NCBI RefSeq assembly: GCF_030523955.1
Contig: NZ_JAUNHL010000007.1
Location: 1-61,958 of the forward strand
DNA length: 61,958 nt
Reading direction: 5' to 3'
Source: Neisseria sp.
GTDB lineage: Bacteria; Pseudomonadota; Gammaproteobacteria; Burkholderiales; Neisseriaceae
Both the position numbers and the translations under genes were made by a program. Positions 45,068 to 53,822 of this stretch are shown one piece after another (the stretch's first letter is position 1; the number at the start of each line of letters is the position of its first letter). The notes under the pieces are model-generated. The model was not told the origin of the DNA, did not search any database, and saw only the letters and a list, made by a program, of their open reading frames with translations.

Positions 45068-46486
45068 ATGAATTCAACTTCACAATTTACCAGCAGCTTC
45101 TGGAGCTATTACATCATTGCCATCGTGGTATTGAGTTTTATCGGCTTAGCTTGGTTGCTGTTGTCTCAAAATAAGGTGAAAGCGCCACCCAAAGGTGAAG
45201 AGGTTAAGACCATGGGTCACTCTTGGGATGGTATCGAGGAATATAACAACCCTCTGCCGCGCTGGTGGTTTTATATGTTTATTGTAACCATGGTGGTCGG
45301 TGTGGTTTATCTGCTGGTTTATCCGGGTTTGGGGGATTTCAAGGGCTTTGCCGGTTGGACCAGCAAGAATCAATATGAAAAAGAAGTCGAAGCGGCCAAC
45401 AAACAATATGGAGAGTTATACGCTAAATTTGCCAAAATGCCGGTTGAACAGTTGGCAAAAGACCCGCAAGCTCAGCGTATTGGTCAAAACTTATTCAATA
45501 CCTACTGTATTCAGTGCCACGGCTCTGATGCCAAAGGTTCCAAAGGCTTTCCCAACCTGACCGATACCGATTGGTTATGGGGCGGTACGCCTGAGAAAAT
45601 CAGCGAAACCATTTCCAAAGGCCGTGTAGGCGTGATGGCGGCTTGGGGGCCAACTTTGGGTGAAGAGCGTGTGAAAGACGTAGCCAACTATGTATTGTCT
45701 TTGTCTAAGCCCGAGGAACAGTACGATCCTGTACGTGCTGAGCGTGGTGCTGCCGTATTCCATAATCCGCCTGCCAACTGTTATACCTGCCACGGTGATA
45801 AGGGGCAGGGCGTTCAAGGTACGGGCCCAAATCTGACTGATGACGTATGGTTATGGGGCGGTTCGCAAAAAGCCATTATCGATACTATTACCAACGGTCA
45901 TCATAACCAGATGCCTGCTTGGCAGAACTTCTTAGGTAACGATAAAGTACATCTGCTGACTGCTTATGTTTGGGGTTTGTCTCATCCGGATGGTAAAGCT
46001 TTGCCGACTGATAGCACTAATGCTTTGGGCGCTAAAGCCGCGGCCGCTGCGAAAGCTGCACCTGCTGCTTCAGCTGCTTCTGAACCTGCGGCTGTATCGG
46101 CATCTGCTGCTTCTGCACCGGCTGCCGCACCTGCTGAGGACAAAGCTGATGTAACTTACGATACCCAAGCAGGCACTCAAGTTGCTACTTTCTTCTTCGC
46201 AACCGGTAAAAGCGATGTAGCTGTCAATGCGGCATCTGTAGTAGGTGATGTGATTGCAGCCGGCAAAGAAGGCAAAAAATTAGTTATCAGTGGATATACC
46301 GACAGTACCGGTAATGCAGCTGCTAATGCCGAACTTTCCAAAAAACGTGCGCAAGCAGTGCAGGCTTTCTTTGAAAAACAAGGTGTGAAAGCTGCCAATA
46401 TCGAATTGAGGAAGCCGGAGAGTACTACCGGTGCCCAAGGTAATAATGCAGAAGGCCGTCGCGTAGAAGTGAAGGTTGCCGGTTAA
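45068..46486 (+). CDS. ccoP: CcoP di-haem subunit fused to an OmpA-like domain
   Basis: 472 residues. TM helices at about 11-33 and 67-88 are followed by two cytochrome c domains with CIQCH (147-151) and CYTCH (238-242). An Ala/Ser/Pro/Glu linker (about 318-368) leads to an OmpA C-terminal-like domain (372-472: FFFATGKSDV, GYTDSTGNAAANAELSKKRA, GRRVEVKV). The Asp and Arg used by OmpA domains to hold peptidoglycan are present. Family members have two haems, and gonococcal-type CcoP has a third C-terminal haem domain. Here that position is taken by the OmpA domain and no third CxxCH exists. The frame is continuous with a normal stop. GGAG precedes the ATG. Confidence 0.93.
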   Translation: MNSTSQFTSSFWSYYIIAIVVLSFIGLAWLLLSQNKVKAPPKGEEVKTMGHSWDGIEEYNNPLPRWWFYMFIVTMVVGVVYLLVYPGLGDFKGFAGWTSKNQYEKEVEAANKQYGELYAKFAKMPVEQLAKDPQAQRIGQNLFNTYCIQCHGSDAKGSKGFPNLTDTDWLWGGTPEKISETISKGRVGVMAAWGPTLGEERVKDVANYVLSLSKPEEQYDPVRAERGAAVFHNPPANCYTCHGDKGQGVQGTGPNLTDDVWLWGGSQKAIIDTITNGHHNQMPAWQNFLGNDKVHLLTAYVWGLSHPDGKALPTDSTNALGAKAAAAAKAAPAASAASEPAAVSASAASAPAAAPAEDKADVTYDTQAGTQVATFFFATGKSDVAVNAASVVGDVIAAGKEGKKLVISGYTDSTGNAAANAELSKKRAQAVQAFFEKQGVKAANIELRKPESTTGAQGNNAEGRRVEVKVAG

Positions 46487-46515
46487 ACCACACTGAATAT
46501 AAGTTGTTTTCATAG

Positions 46516-46568
46516 CCGCTTGGATGAGTAACTCTGTTTGCAGAGTATTTCAACCAAGCGGTTTTATT
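46516..46568 (+). terminator. cco operon terminator
   Basis: CCGCTTGG (46516-46523) and CCAAGCGG (46554-46561) enclose an inner hairpin (ACTCTG/CAGAGT) and are followed by TTTTATT. Not DUS based. Confidence 0.75.
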
Positions 46569-46718
46569 GATCATTTGGCTCAAGTTTTCCGGCAGTTATT
46601 TTACGGCTTACCCCTCTTATAAGCTTCTTCTTAAAACGAATTAACCTGTTTTGCGGTAGAATGCGGGTTTTGCTCAGAAAACAAGATGGCAGGCGAAATG
46701 CCTGTCTGAAAAGGTAAA

Positions 46719-47969
46719 ATGGCTTCCTTAGAAACATGGATAGGCCTGCGCTATTTGCGGGCGAAAAAGCGTAACGGCTTTATGTCGTTCATTACGCTGA
46801 TATCGATAATCGGCATTGCCTTGGGCGTTACCGCATTAATTGTTGTGCTTTCCGTTATGAACGGATTTCAAAAAGAAATTCGCGGGCAGATGCTAAGTGC
46901 TTCACCGCATGCAGAAATCGGTTTTCAAGACCAGGGCGGCAGGGAACAGTGGCAGCAATTGCGTAAAGTGGTTGCCGGTAATCCGGAAGTGTTGGCCGAT
47001 GCCCCTTATGTAGAGGGGCAAGCTTTACTCGCGAATACGGGGCAAGTGCGTGGCGTGAAACTACGTGGTATTGATCCGGCTGAAGAAAAGAAAGTAGTCG
47101 ATTATTGGAAAGATATGCCCAGCGGCAGTTTTGATGATTTAAAAGCAGATGATTTTGATATTATCTTAGGAGCCGGGGTGGCGGATTCCTTGGGGGTAGT
47201 GATAGGCGGTAAGGTAACCGTTATTGCGCCGGAAGGGAATGTAACGCCAGCCGGTGTGGTGCCGCGCCTAAAGCAGTTTCGCGTAGTCGGTATTGTAAAA
47301 ACAGGATTATTCGAAACGGATAACACTTTGGCACTTACGCACATTAAAGATGCGCAAACGTTTTACCGTTTGGGGGAGGGAGTAACCGGTATCCGCCTGA
47401 AACTGGCTCATCCGCAGCAAGCGCTGTCATTTACTAGTGGTCTGTTGAATCCGGAACAGTTGAAAACCATGTGGGTGCGCGATTGGACTTTCGAAAACCG
47501 TACTTATTTCCAAGCGGTTGAGTTGGAAAGGCGCATGATGTCCATCATCCTGATGCTGATTATTGCCGTAGCGGTGTTTAACCTAGTGGCTTCGTTAGTC
47601 ATGGCGGTAACCGAGAAACAGGCGGATATTGCGATTTTGCGTACCATAGGCATGGCGCCGGGTAGTGTGATGAAAATCTTTATGGTGCAAGGTGCTGTGG
47701 CCGGTTTTTTCGGTACGGTGCTCGGAATGGTTATCGGAGTTGTTGTCGGTATCAATGTCGGCGGAATTGTCGCTTTTTTTGAAAATCTGCTGGGTGTGAG
47801 CTTGGTGCAATCACAAGTGATGTTTCTCGATCAATTGCCGAGCGATGTCAAGATAGAAGACGTTTTGATTATTGCGGCTATTTCTTTGTTTTTGTCTTTT
47901 ATTGCGACGCTCTATCCGAGTTGGCGTGCGTCGAAAATCCAACCGGCGGAGGCTTTGCGTTATGAGTGA
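46719..47969 (+). CDS. lolC: lipoprotein-releasing ABC transporter permease
   Basis: 416 residues. TM1 at about 25-50, a periplasmic MacB-like domain (about 55-260) and three TM helices near 275-400. The start [22 protein letters not shown] and the end [18 protein letters not shown] are typical of LolC/LolE. It detaches lipoproteins from the inner membrane for LolA. Only one such permease gene is adjacent to lolD, so it may act as a LolF-type homodimer. A wadDUS lies just before the start. Confidence 0.92.
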   Translation: MASLETWIGLRYLRAKKRNGFMSFITLISIIGIALGVTALIVVLSVMNGFQKEIRGQMLSASPHAEIGFQDQGGREQWQQLRKVVAGNPEVLADAPYVEGQALLANTGQVRGVKLRGIDPAEEKKVVDYWKDMPSGSFDDLKADDFDIILGAGVADSLGVVIGGKVTVIAPEGNVTPAGVVPRLKQFRVVGIVKTGLFETDNTLALTHIKDAQTFYRLGEGVTGIRLKLAHPQQALSFTSGLLNPEQLKTMWVRDWTFENRTYFQAVELERRMMSIILMLIIAVAVFNLVASLVMAVTEKQADIAILRTIGMAPGSVMKIFMVQGAVAGFFGTVLGMVIGVVVGINVGGIVAFFENLLGVSLVQSQVMFLDQLPSDVKIEDVLIIAAISLFLSFIATLYPSWRASKIQPAEALRYE

Positions 47970-48642
47970 GTGGGTATTGGACTGCCGTGGCGTCAGCAAA
48001 AGTTATGATGAAGGCGCCCTGAACGTGCAGGTATTGAAAGCGTTAAACCTACAAGTGGCTGCCGGGCAGAGCGTGAGTATTATCGGCGCCTCCGGCAGTG
48101 GTAAATCGACTCTGTTGCATATTTTGGGCGGTTTGGACCAGCCCACCGAGGGAACGGTTAGCCTGATGGGGCAGAATTTAGGTGAACTGGGGCAAAAGCA
48201 GTTGGGTGATTTGCGTAATCTTTATCTGGGTTTCGTTTATCAGTTTCACCATTTGTTGTTGGAATTCTCCGCGCTGGAAAATGTGATGATGCCTTTATTA
48301 ATTGGTAAGAAAAGCAAAGCCGAAGCAGAGACTGCCGCAGCAGAGATGCTGGAGAAAGTAGGATTGAAACAGCGCATGCTGCACCGGCCCAGCGAACTTT
48401 CGGGCGGTGAGCGTCAGCGGGCGGCTATTGCCCGCGCTTTGGTTAATAATCCAAAATGTTTATTGGCTGACGAGCCAACCGGTAATCTTGACCGTAAAAA
48501 TGCGCAAAATATTTTGGCGATGATGCTTGATCTGAAAAACGAATTGGGTACGAGCCTGGTGGTGGTTACCCATGATGACGAGCTGGCCGACCGCTTCGAT
48601 CGGGTGATGCTGATGGAAGACGGTAGCCTTCGTGATCGTTAA
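47962..48642 (+). CDS. lolD: lipoprotein-releasing ABC transporter ATPase
   Basis: 226 residues. Walker [10 protein letters not shown], signature [15 protein letters not shown] and Walker [34 protein letters not shown] is the LolD/MacB-type Q-loop region. The ATG at 47962 overlaps the lolC stop by 8 bp, so translation is coupled. A longer upstream frame is rejected. Confidence 0.95.
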   Translation: MSEWVLDCRGVSKSYDEGALNVQVLKALNLQVAAGQSVSIIGASGSGKSTLLHILGGLDQPTEGTVSLMGQNLGELGQKQLGDLRNLYLGFVYQFHHLLLEFSALENVMMPLLIGKKSKAEAETAAAEMLEKVGLKQRMLHRPSELSGGERQRAAIARALVNNPKCLLADEPTGNLDRKNAQNILAMMLDLKNELGTSLVVVTHDDELADRFDRVMLMEDGSLRDR

Positions 48643-48731
48643 GGTATTTATTTGGCTCGGATAAGCAGCCGGAAACATTTTTAATATTGTCGGATAACAT
48701 TGTTTTCTTTAACTAGCGTTTTCATCTTTTT

Positions 48732-50480
48732 ATGATGGACATCGATATTGACCAAGCCGCGGCCGAAGCTGTGGCCTCCTTATTCGAACGCATCTCACCG
48801 CACGGTGCGGAAATCGTAAGGCCCTTTTTGATGCGACTGTTTCAGGCGTTATCGGAAGGGCATACTTTTATCCGGTTAACGGCGGCCGAGTGCCAGAGCT
48901 TATTGCGCGCAACCCCCATAGTGGGTACGCAGGGCGACACGCCTTTGCAATTGGTGCAAGACAAACTGTTTCTCGGCCGTATTTGGCAGCTTGAGCGTGA
49001 TTTGGCGCGTGAAATCTGCCGTTTGGCCGATACTGATGTGGCGGCGGTGGATTGGTTGACGGTAAGCAGCCGTTTGAACGAATGGTTTGTCGGCGAAGGC
49101 AGCGGCGGGCAGAAAACCGCCGCTGCGCTGGCCATGCTGCAACCGTTTATGTTAATCAGCGGCGGCCCGGGAACGGGCAAGACCACTACCGTAGCGAAAC
49201 TGTTGGCATTGTTGTGTGAAAATATTGTCGAAATGCCGCGCATTGCGTTAGCAGCACCTACCGGCAAGGCAGCGGCACATATGTCGCGTGCTTTGCAGCA
49301 GGCGCTGGGTAACTTTACTGTTAGCGAAACAGTTAGGCGGCATCTGCATCATTTGGAAGGACAGACGGTACACCGGTTGTTGAAGCTGCGCCCACCGATG
49401 ATGCGGCCGCTTTTTAATCAAGAGAACCCGTTGCCGTTGGATGTTTTGCTGATAGACGAAGCTTCGATGTTGGATACTGCGCTGATGCTGGATATTCTGC
49501 GTGCGGTACCTACTGGATGCAGGGTGATACTGCTGGGAGATGAAAACCAGTTGCCTTCGGTGGGAGCGGGAGCAGTGTTGGCCGAATTGGTGCAACCCAC
49601 CGTATTAACACCGCAACAGGCCGAGGAGTTGGACTATCTGTTGCCCGGCCACGGCTTGAAGGTAGCAGAGGCAGTCCAACCTTTGGCCGCCAATAGCTAT
49701 CGTCTCACTTATAGCCACCGTTTCGGGGATGACAGCGGCATCGGTTGTTTGGCCCGCAGTATTGTTGCGGGAGAAGCGCAAGAGGCGTGGCAGGCGTTTG
49801 GTCGCTTTCCGCAGGAGTTGTTGTTCTATCAGGAAACGCAGGCTCAGTTAGCTGAGCGTTTTTATGCTTTGCAACAGAATTATTGGCAGGCAGTGACGGC
49901 GCAGGATTTGCAGGCGGTGTTCTGCCATCAGACAGATGTAGTCGTATTGACGGCGCGCCGGGAGGATGCGGAGGCTTTTAACCGTGCTTATCGCCGCCAA
50001 TTGCAGCATGCCGGTTTGGCAGGAGAACAGGCCTTGTGGTTTGCCGGGCAAACGATTATGGTGATACGCAACGATTATGAATTAGGCGTATTCAACGGCG
50101 ATATCGGTGTGGTAATGCCGGATGGCGAAGAGGATGGCGGCCAAACCAAGCTGGCGGCTTATTTTCCGGATGCCGGCGGCTGGCGTCGTTTGCCGTTAAG
50201 TCGCCTGCCCGAGCATGAAACCGCGTTTGCCATGACCGTACACAAAAGCCAAGGCTCGGAATACCGCAAAGTGTGGCTGTTGCCGCCTACGGACGTGCAG
50301 CAAAGTCATCACTTGTTAAACCGCTCTTTGCTGTATACCGCAGTGACTCGGGCCCGCGAACAGTTTGCTTTTTGCGGCAGCCGCATAGCATTGGAATCGG
50401 CAATACGCTCGAATGAATCGCGGCGCACCGCTTTGCGGGAGCGGATTGCGGAAGAAACAGCAAACCGTAGGCTTGGTTAA
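48732..50480 (+). CDS. recD: exodeoxyribonuclease V alpha chain
   Basis: 582 residues. Walker A GGPGTGKTTTVAKLL (about 138-152), LLIDEASMLD (motif II), ILLGDENQLPSVGAGAVLAEL (motif III) and the C-terminal TVHKSQGSEYRKVWLLPP..LLYTAVTRAREQ (motifs V-VI). It is the fast 5'-3' helicase of RecBCD. It is closed by a DUS terminator and no recB or recC is nearby. Confidence 0.95.
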   Translation: MMDIDIDQAAAEAVASLFERISPHGAEIVRPFLMRLFQALSEGHTFIRLTAAECQSLLRATPIVGTQGDTPLQLVQDKLFLGRIWQLERDLAREICRLADTDVAAVDWLTVSSRLNEWFVGEGSGGQKTAAALAMLQPFMLISGGPGTGKTTTVAKLLALLCENIVEMPRIALAAPTGKAAAHMSRALQQALGNFTVSETVRRHLHHLEGQTVHRLLKLRPPMMRPLFNQENPLPLDVLLIDEASMLDTALMLDILRAVPTGCRVILLGDENQLPSVGAGAVLAELVQPTVLTPQQAEELDYLLPGHGLKVAEAVQPLAANSYRLTYSHRFGDDSGIGCLARSIVAGEAQEAWQAFGRFPQELLFYQETQAQLAERFYALQQNYWQAVTAQDLQAVFCHQTDVVVLTARREDAEAFNRAYRRQLQHAGLAGEQALWFAGQTIMVIRNDYELGVFNGDIGVVMPDGEEDGGQTKLAAYFPDAGGWRRLPLSRLPEHETAFAMTVHKSQGSEYRKVWLLPPTDVQQSHHLLNRSLLYTAVTRAREQFAFCGSRIALESAIRSNESRRTALRERIAEETANRRLG

Positions 50481-50517
50481 CTTTAGCCTGCATGGTTGGA
50501 AAGCTCTGCTTTGCCAA

Positions 50518-50581
50518 TGCCTGTCTGAAAAATCTATCTTGTGTTTTATGGATAAGTTTTTCAGACAGGCATTGGTTATTT
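50518..50581. terminator. wadDUS inverted pair after recD
   Basis: DUS 50518-50529 and inverse 50570-50581. The intergenic stretch to 50774 also has a single DUS near 50688 and no gene. Confidence 0.8.
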
Positions 50582-50774
50582 ATTTTTTTATTTGTAATCA
50601 AATTATCGTAACGATGCGGAAAATCTTAATGTTCTTTTCGAATGGTGCGGTCATGTTAGGGGGCGGCAGAAACCGAATGCCTGTCTGAAATAAACGGCTG
50701 TAGTATCCAGCGCACGCAATACGCCGTACAATAGCGTCCATCTTTTACTTTTTAACGAATACGCGGCGGTTTCC

Positions 50775-52175
50775 GTGAAAATCCTGATTTTGGGCAGCGG
50801 CCAGGTCGGTTCGACCATTGCGCATAATTTGGCCAGCATGTCGAACAACGACGTAACCATTATTGATATAGACGAACATGCCTTGCGCAACATCGGCAGC
50901 AAACTGGATGTGCGCACGATGGTGGGCAACGGCTCTTCGCCTGCCGTTTTGGAGCGTGCGGGCGCGATAGATTGCGATATGCTGCTGGCACTTACCCGCA
51001 GCGACGAAACGAATATGGTGGCCTGTAAAATGGCGGCCGAGTTATTCAATATTCCCAACCGCATCGCCCGTGTGCGCGCGACCGACTATCTGGAGTTCAA
51101 ACCCGAGAGCGGAGAATGGGAAAGCAGCCTCGATTTGTTCAATATCACCGAATCTATCAGCCCCGAGCAGTTGGTAACCGAGCGTTTATGGGGGCTGCTT
51201 AGCTATCCCAACGTATTGCAAGTACTGAAATTTGCAGACGAAAAAGCCAAAATGGTTATCGTACAGGCACTTAAAGGCGGTTTGTTGGTGGACCGCGAAA
51301 TTTCGCAGATCAACAGCCATTTGCCCGACGGCGTCGATTGCCAAATCAGTGCGATTTACCGCAACAACCGCTTGATTGTGCCGACTGCGCAAACCGTGAT
51401 TATCGAAGGTGACGAAGTATTCTTTGTGGCCGCAGCGGCCAACGTGAAAACCATTATGCGCGAATTGCGCCCGCCCGAGCAGAGCGGCCGGCGCATTATG
51501 ATTGCCGGCGGCGGCAATATCGGATACCGGCTGGCCAAGCATCTGGAACATTCGCATGCCGTAAAATTAATTGAATATAACCAAAAGCGCGCCGAATGGC
51601 TGTCTGAAAATCTGGATAAAGCCTTGGTGTTGCAAGGTTCCGCTACTGATGAAGATTTGCTCGACCGTGAATACATTGATGAAATCGATGTGTTTTGCGC
51701 GGTGACCAATGATGATGAAAACAACATTATGGCGAGCCTGCTGGCTAAAAACCTCGGTGCCAAACGAGTGGTTTCGATTGTGAACCGCAGCAGTTATGTA
51801 GATTTGTTAGAAGGCAATAAAATCGATATCGTGGTGTCGCCCCATCTTGTGACCATCGGCTCGATTTTAGCGCATATCCGGCGCGGCGATGTGGTGGCTG
51901 TTCATCCTCTGCGGCGGGGTACCGCCGAAGCGATTGAAGTGGTGGTGCACGGTACGCCGCAAACTTCGCCCTTGGTCGGGCGCAAAGCATCGGAAATCAA
52001 ATGGCCGGCAGGTTGCCATTTCTCGGCATTGGTGCGCGGCGACGAAGTGATTATGGGGCACAAGGAAGATGTGGTACTGGCTGAGGGCGATCACATTATC
52101 TTCTTCGTTTCGCGCCGGCGCGTATTGCCGGAACTGGAAAAACTGATTGAAGTGAAATTAGGCTTTTTCGGTTAA
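50775..52175 (+). CDS. trkA: Trk potassium-uptake regulatory protein
   Basis: 466 residues. Two RCK modules, each with a Rossmann start (ILGSGQVGSTIAHNLA about 4-19; IAGGGNIGYRLAKHLE about 238-253) and a TrkA-C part (about 145-220 and 375-455). It binds NAD(H)/ATP and gates TrkH on the cytosolic side. The start is GTG at 50775. It is 65 bp before trkH. Confidence 0.95.
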   Translation: MKILILGSGQVGSTIAHNLASMSNNDVTIIDIDEHALRNIGSKLDVRTMVGNGSSPAVLERAGAIDCDMLLALTRSDETNMVACKMAAELFNIPNRIARVRATDYLEFKPESGEWESSLDLFNITESISPEQLVTERLWGLLSYPNVLQVLKFADEKAKMVIVQALKGGLLVDREISQINSHLPDGVDCQISAIYRNNRLIVPTAQTVIIEGDEVFFVAAAANVKTIMRELRPPEQSGRRIMIAGGGNIGYRLAKHLEHSHAVKLIEYNQKRAEWLSENLDKALVLQGSATDEDLLDREYIDEIDVFCAVTNDDENNIMASLLAKNLGAKRVVSIVNRSSYVDLLEGNKIDIVVSPHLVTIGSILAHIRRGDVVAVHPLRRGTAEAIEVVVHGTPQTSPLVGRKASEIKWPAGCHFSALVRGDEVIMGHKEDVVLAEGDHIIFFVSRRRVLPELEKLIEVKLGFFG

Positions 52176-52240
52176 GCGAATCTAAAGCCCGCAGATGCGG
52201 GTATATTTCCCGAAAGCTTGGCCGTCATAACGAATCGAAT

Positions 52241-53704
52241 ATGAACCGATCAAAAATCCTCTCCGTTATCCATGTGCTCTCCAAACTCGGCTTTCTGTAT
52301 GCCATGGTGCTGCTGATACCGACGCTGGTGTCCTATGCCTATATGGATGATGCCCTCGCCGCTTTCAGCCAGACCGCCGCTGCAACTTTGCTGGGCTCCG
52401 GGTTGGTGTGGTTGGCCACCCGCCGTTTCCAGCGCGAATTGCGCCCGCGCGACGGTTTTACGCTGGTGTTTTTATTATGGGTAGGTTTTGCCTCGATTTC
52501 GGCGATGCCTTTTTACCTGTATTTCCCGCATATGAGCTATACCGATGCGTTTTTCGAAGCCATGAGCGGGCTGACCACCACCGGGGCTACCGTGATTTCC
52601 AGCCTGGATACTTTGGCGCCCTCTCTCAATTTCTGGCGGCATATGATGAACTGGCTCGGCGGCATGGGGATTATCGTGCTGGCGGTGGCGATTTTGCCGA
52701 TGTTGGGTGTAGGGGGAACCCAGCTGTTTAAAGCGGAAATTCCCGGTATCGATAAAGACAGCAAAATGGCGCCACGCATTTCGCAAACCGCCAAACAGTT
52801 GTGGCTGGTGTATCTGTTTTTTACCGTTTTAACCTGTATCGCATTGAAAATCTGCGGGATGACTTGGTTCGATGCGATTTGTCACGGCATGTCCACTTTT
52901 TCGCTCGGCGGTTTTTCTACCCACGACGACAGCATAGGCTATTTCCAGTCTAAAGCGGTCGAAGGTGTCATTATGGTGGCTACCGTATTGGGCGGACTGA
53001 ATTTTACCTGCCATTTTGCCGCATTGCGCGAACGCTCCGTGCGGGCCTATTGGCGTCATGAAGAAGCCAGAATCATGTTGGTGGTGTTGTTCGGCAGCAT
53101 TATGGCGTGCAGTTTATACATGTGGATGACCGGTTTTTATGCGACTTGGCAAGAGTCGTTCCGTTATGTCGGCTTCAACTTTATCTCGGTCGGTTTGGCC
53201 GGTGGTTTCGCCAATACCGATTTCAATACCTGGCCGTTGCTGATTTCTTTGTGGATGTTTTTCCTCAGTAATATTTTGGCCAATACCGGCTCGATGGGCG
53301 GCGGCATCAAAATGGCACGTGCGATCGCGCTGGCCAAGTTTAGTCTGCGCGAAGCCTTGCTGCTGTTGCACCCGAATGCGGTGCGTACGGTAAAAGTGAA
53401 TAAAACCACCATAGGCGAACACATTGCGATGTCGGTGATGGCGTTTATTTTTGTGTATTTCATGACGGTAGTCACCTTCAGCTTTGTCTTTATGGCCACC
53501 GGCATGGATTTCATTTCGGCGTTTACGGCAACCGTTTCCTGTATCACCAATGCAGGGCCCGGTTTGGGCTTGGTCGGGCCGGTACATAATTATGCCGAAT
53601 TGAACGCTTTGCAAAAATGGTTGTGTACCGCAGTGATGTTGCTGGGACGCTTAGAAATCTTCACCGTTTTCGTACTGTTGACACCGGCCTACTGGAAAAA
53701 ATAA
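52241..53704 (+). CDS. trkH: Trk potassium transporter, channel subunit
   Basis: 487 residues, about ten TM helices with four selectivity-filter-like loops, such as MSGLTTTGATV, MSTFSLGGFSTH, FISVGLAGGFANT and SCITNAGPGLG. It imports potassium across the inner membrane under TrkA control. Paired with trkA as a two-gene operon. Confidence 0.95.
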   Translation: MNRSKILSVIHVLSKLGFLYAMVLLIPTLVSYAYMDDALAAFSQTAAATLLGSGLVWLATRRFQRELRPRDGFTLVFLLWVGFASISAMPFYLYFPHMSYTDAFFEAMSGLTTTGATVISSLDTLAPSLNFWRHMMNWLGGMGIIVLAVAILPMLGVGGTQLFKAEIPGIDKDSKMAPRISQTAKQLWLVYLFFTVLTCIALKICGMTWFDAICHGMSTFSLGGFSTHDDSIGYFQSKAVEGVIMVATVLGGLNFTCHFAALRERSVRAYWRHEEARIMLVVLFGSIMACSLYMWMTGFYATWQESFRYVGFNFISVGLAGGFANTDFNTWPLLISLWMFFLSNILANTGSMGGGIKMARAIALAKFSLREALLLLHPNAVRTVKVNKTTIGEHIAMSVMAFIFVYFMTVVTFSFVFMATGMDFISAFTATVSCITNAGPGLGLVGPVHNYAELNALQKWLCTAVMLLGRLEIFTVFVLLTPAYWKK

Positions 53705-53750
53705 AGATAGGAAATGCCTGTCTGAAAATATAAAGACCGCTTAACTGAGT

Positions 53751-53779
53751 TTGCCTACAAACACACCAAACACTGTTAT
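53751..53779 (+). promoter_or_regulatory. putative promoter of the transglycosylase gene
   Basis: TTGCCT (53751-53756), 17 bases, TGTTAT (53774-53779); start expected near 53786, about 37 nt before the ATG. Confidence 0.45.
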
Positions 53780-53822
53780 TATTCACTTTAAACAAACACA
53801 CTCTAAACGGAATCCATAATCT

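Noticed and set aside
45068-46486. Frameshift or assembly join as the reason for the CcoP-OmpA fusion
   Set aside because: The frame is continuous through a long compositional linker of normal codons and ends with a natural stop and a terminator, so a true fusion is the simpler reading.
48842-49267. Open frame antisense to recD
   Set aside because: Lies over the RecD Walker A region; shadow of a conserved gene.
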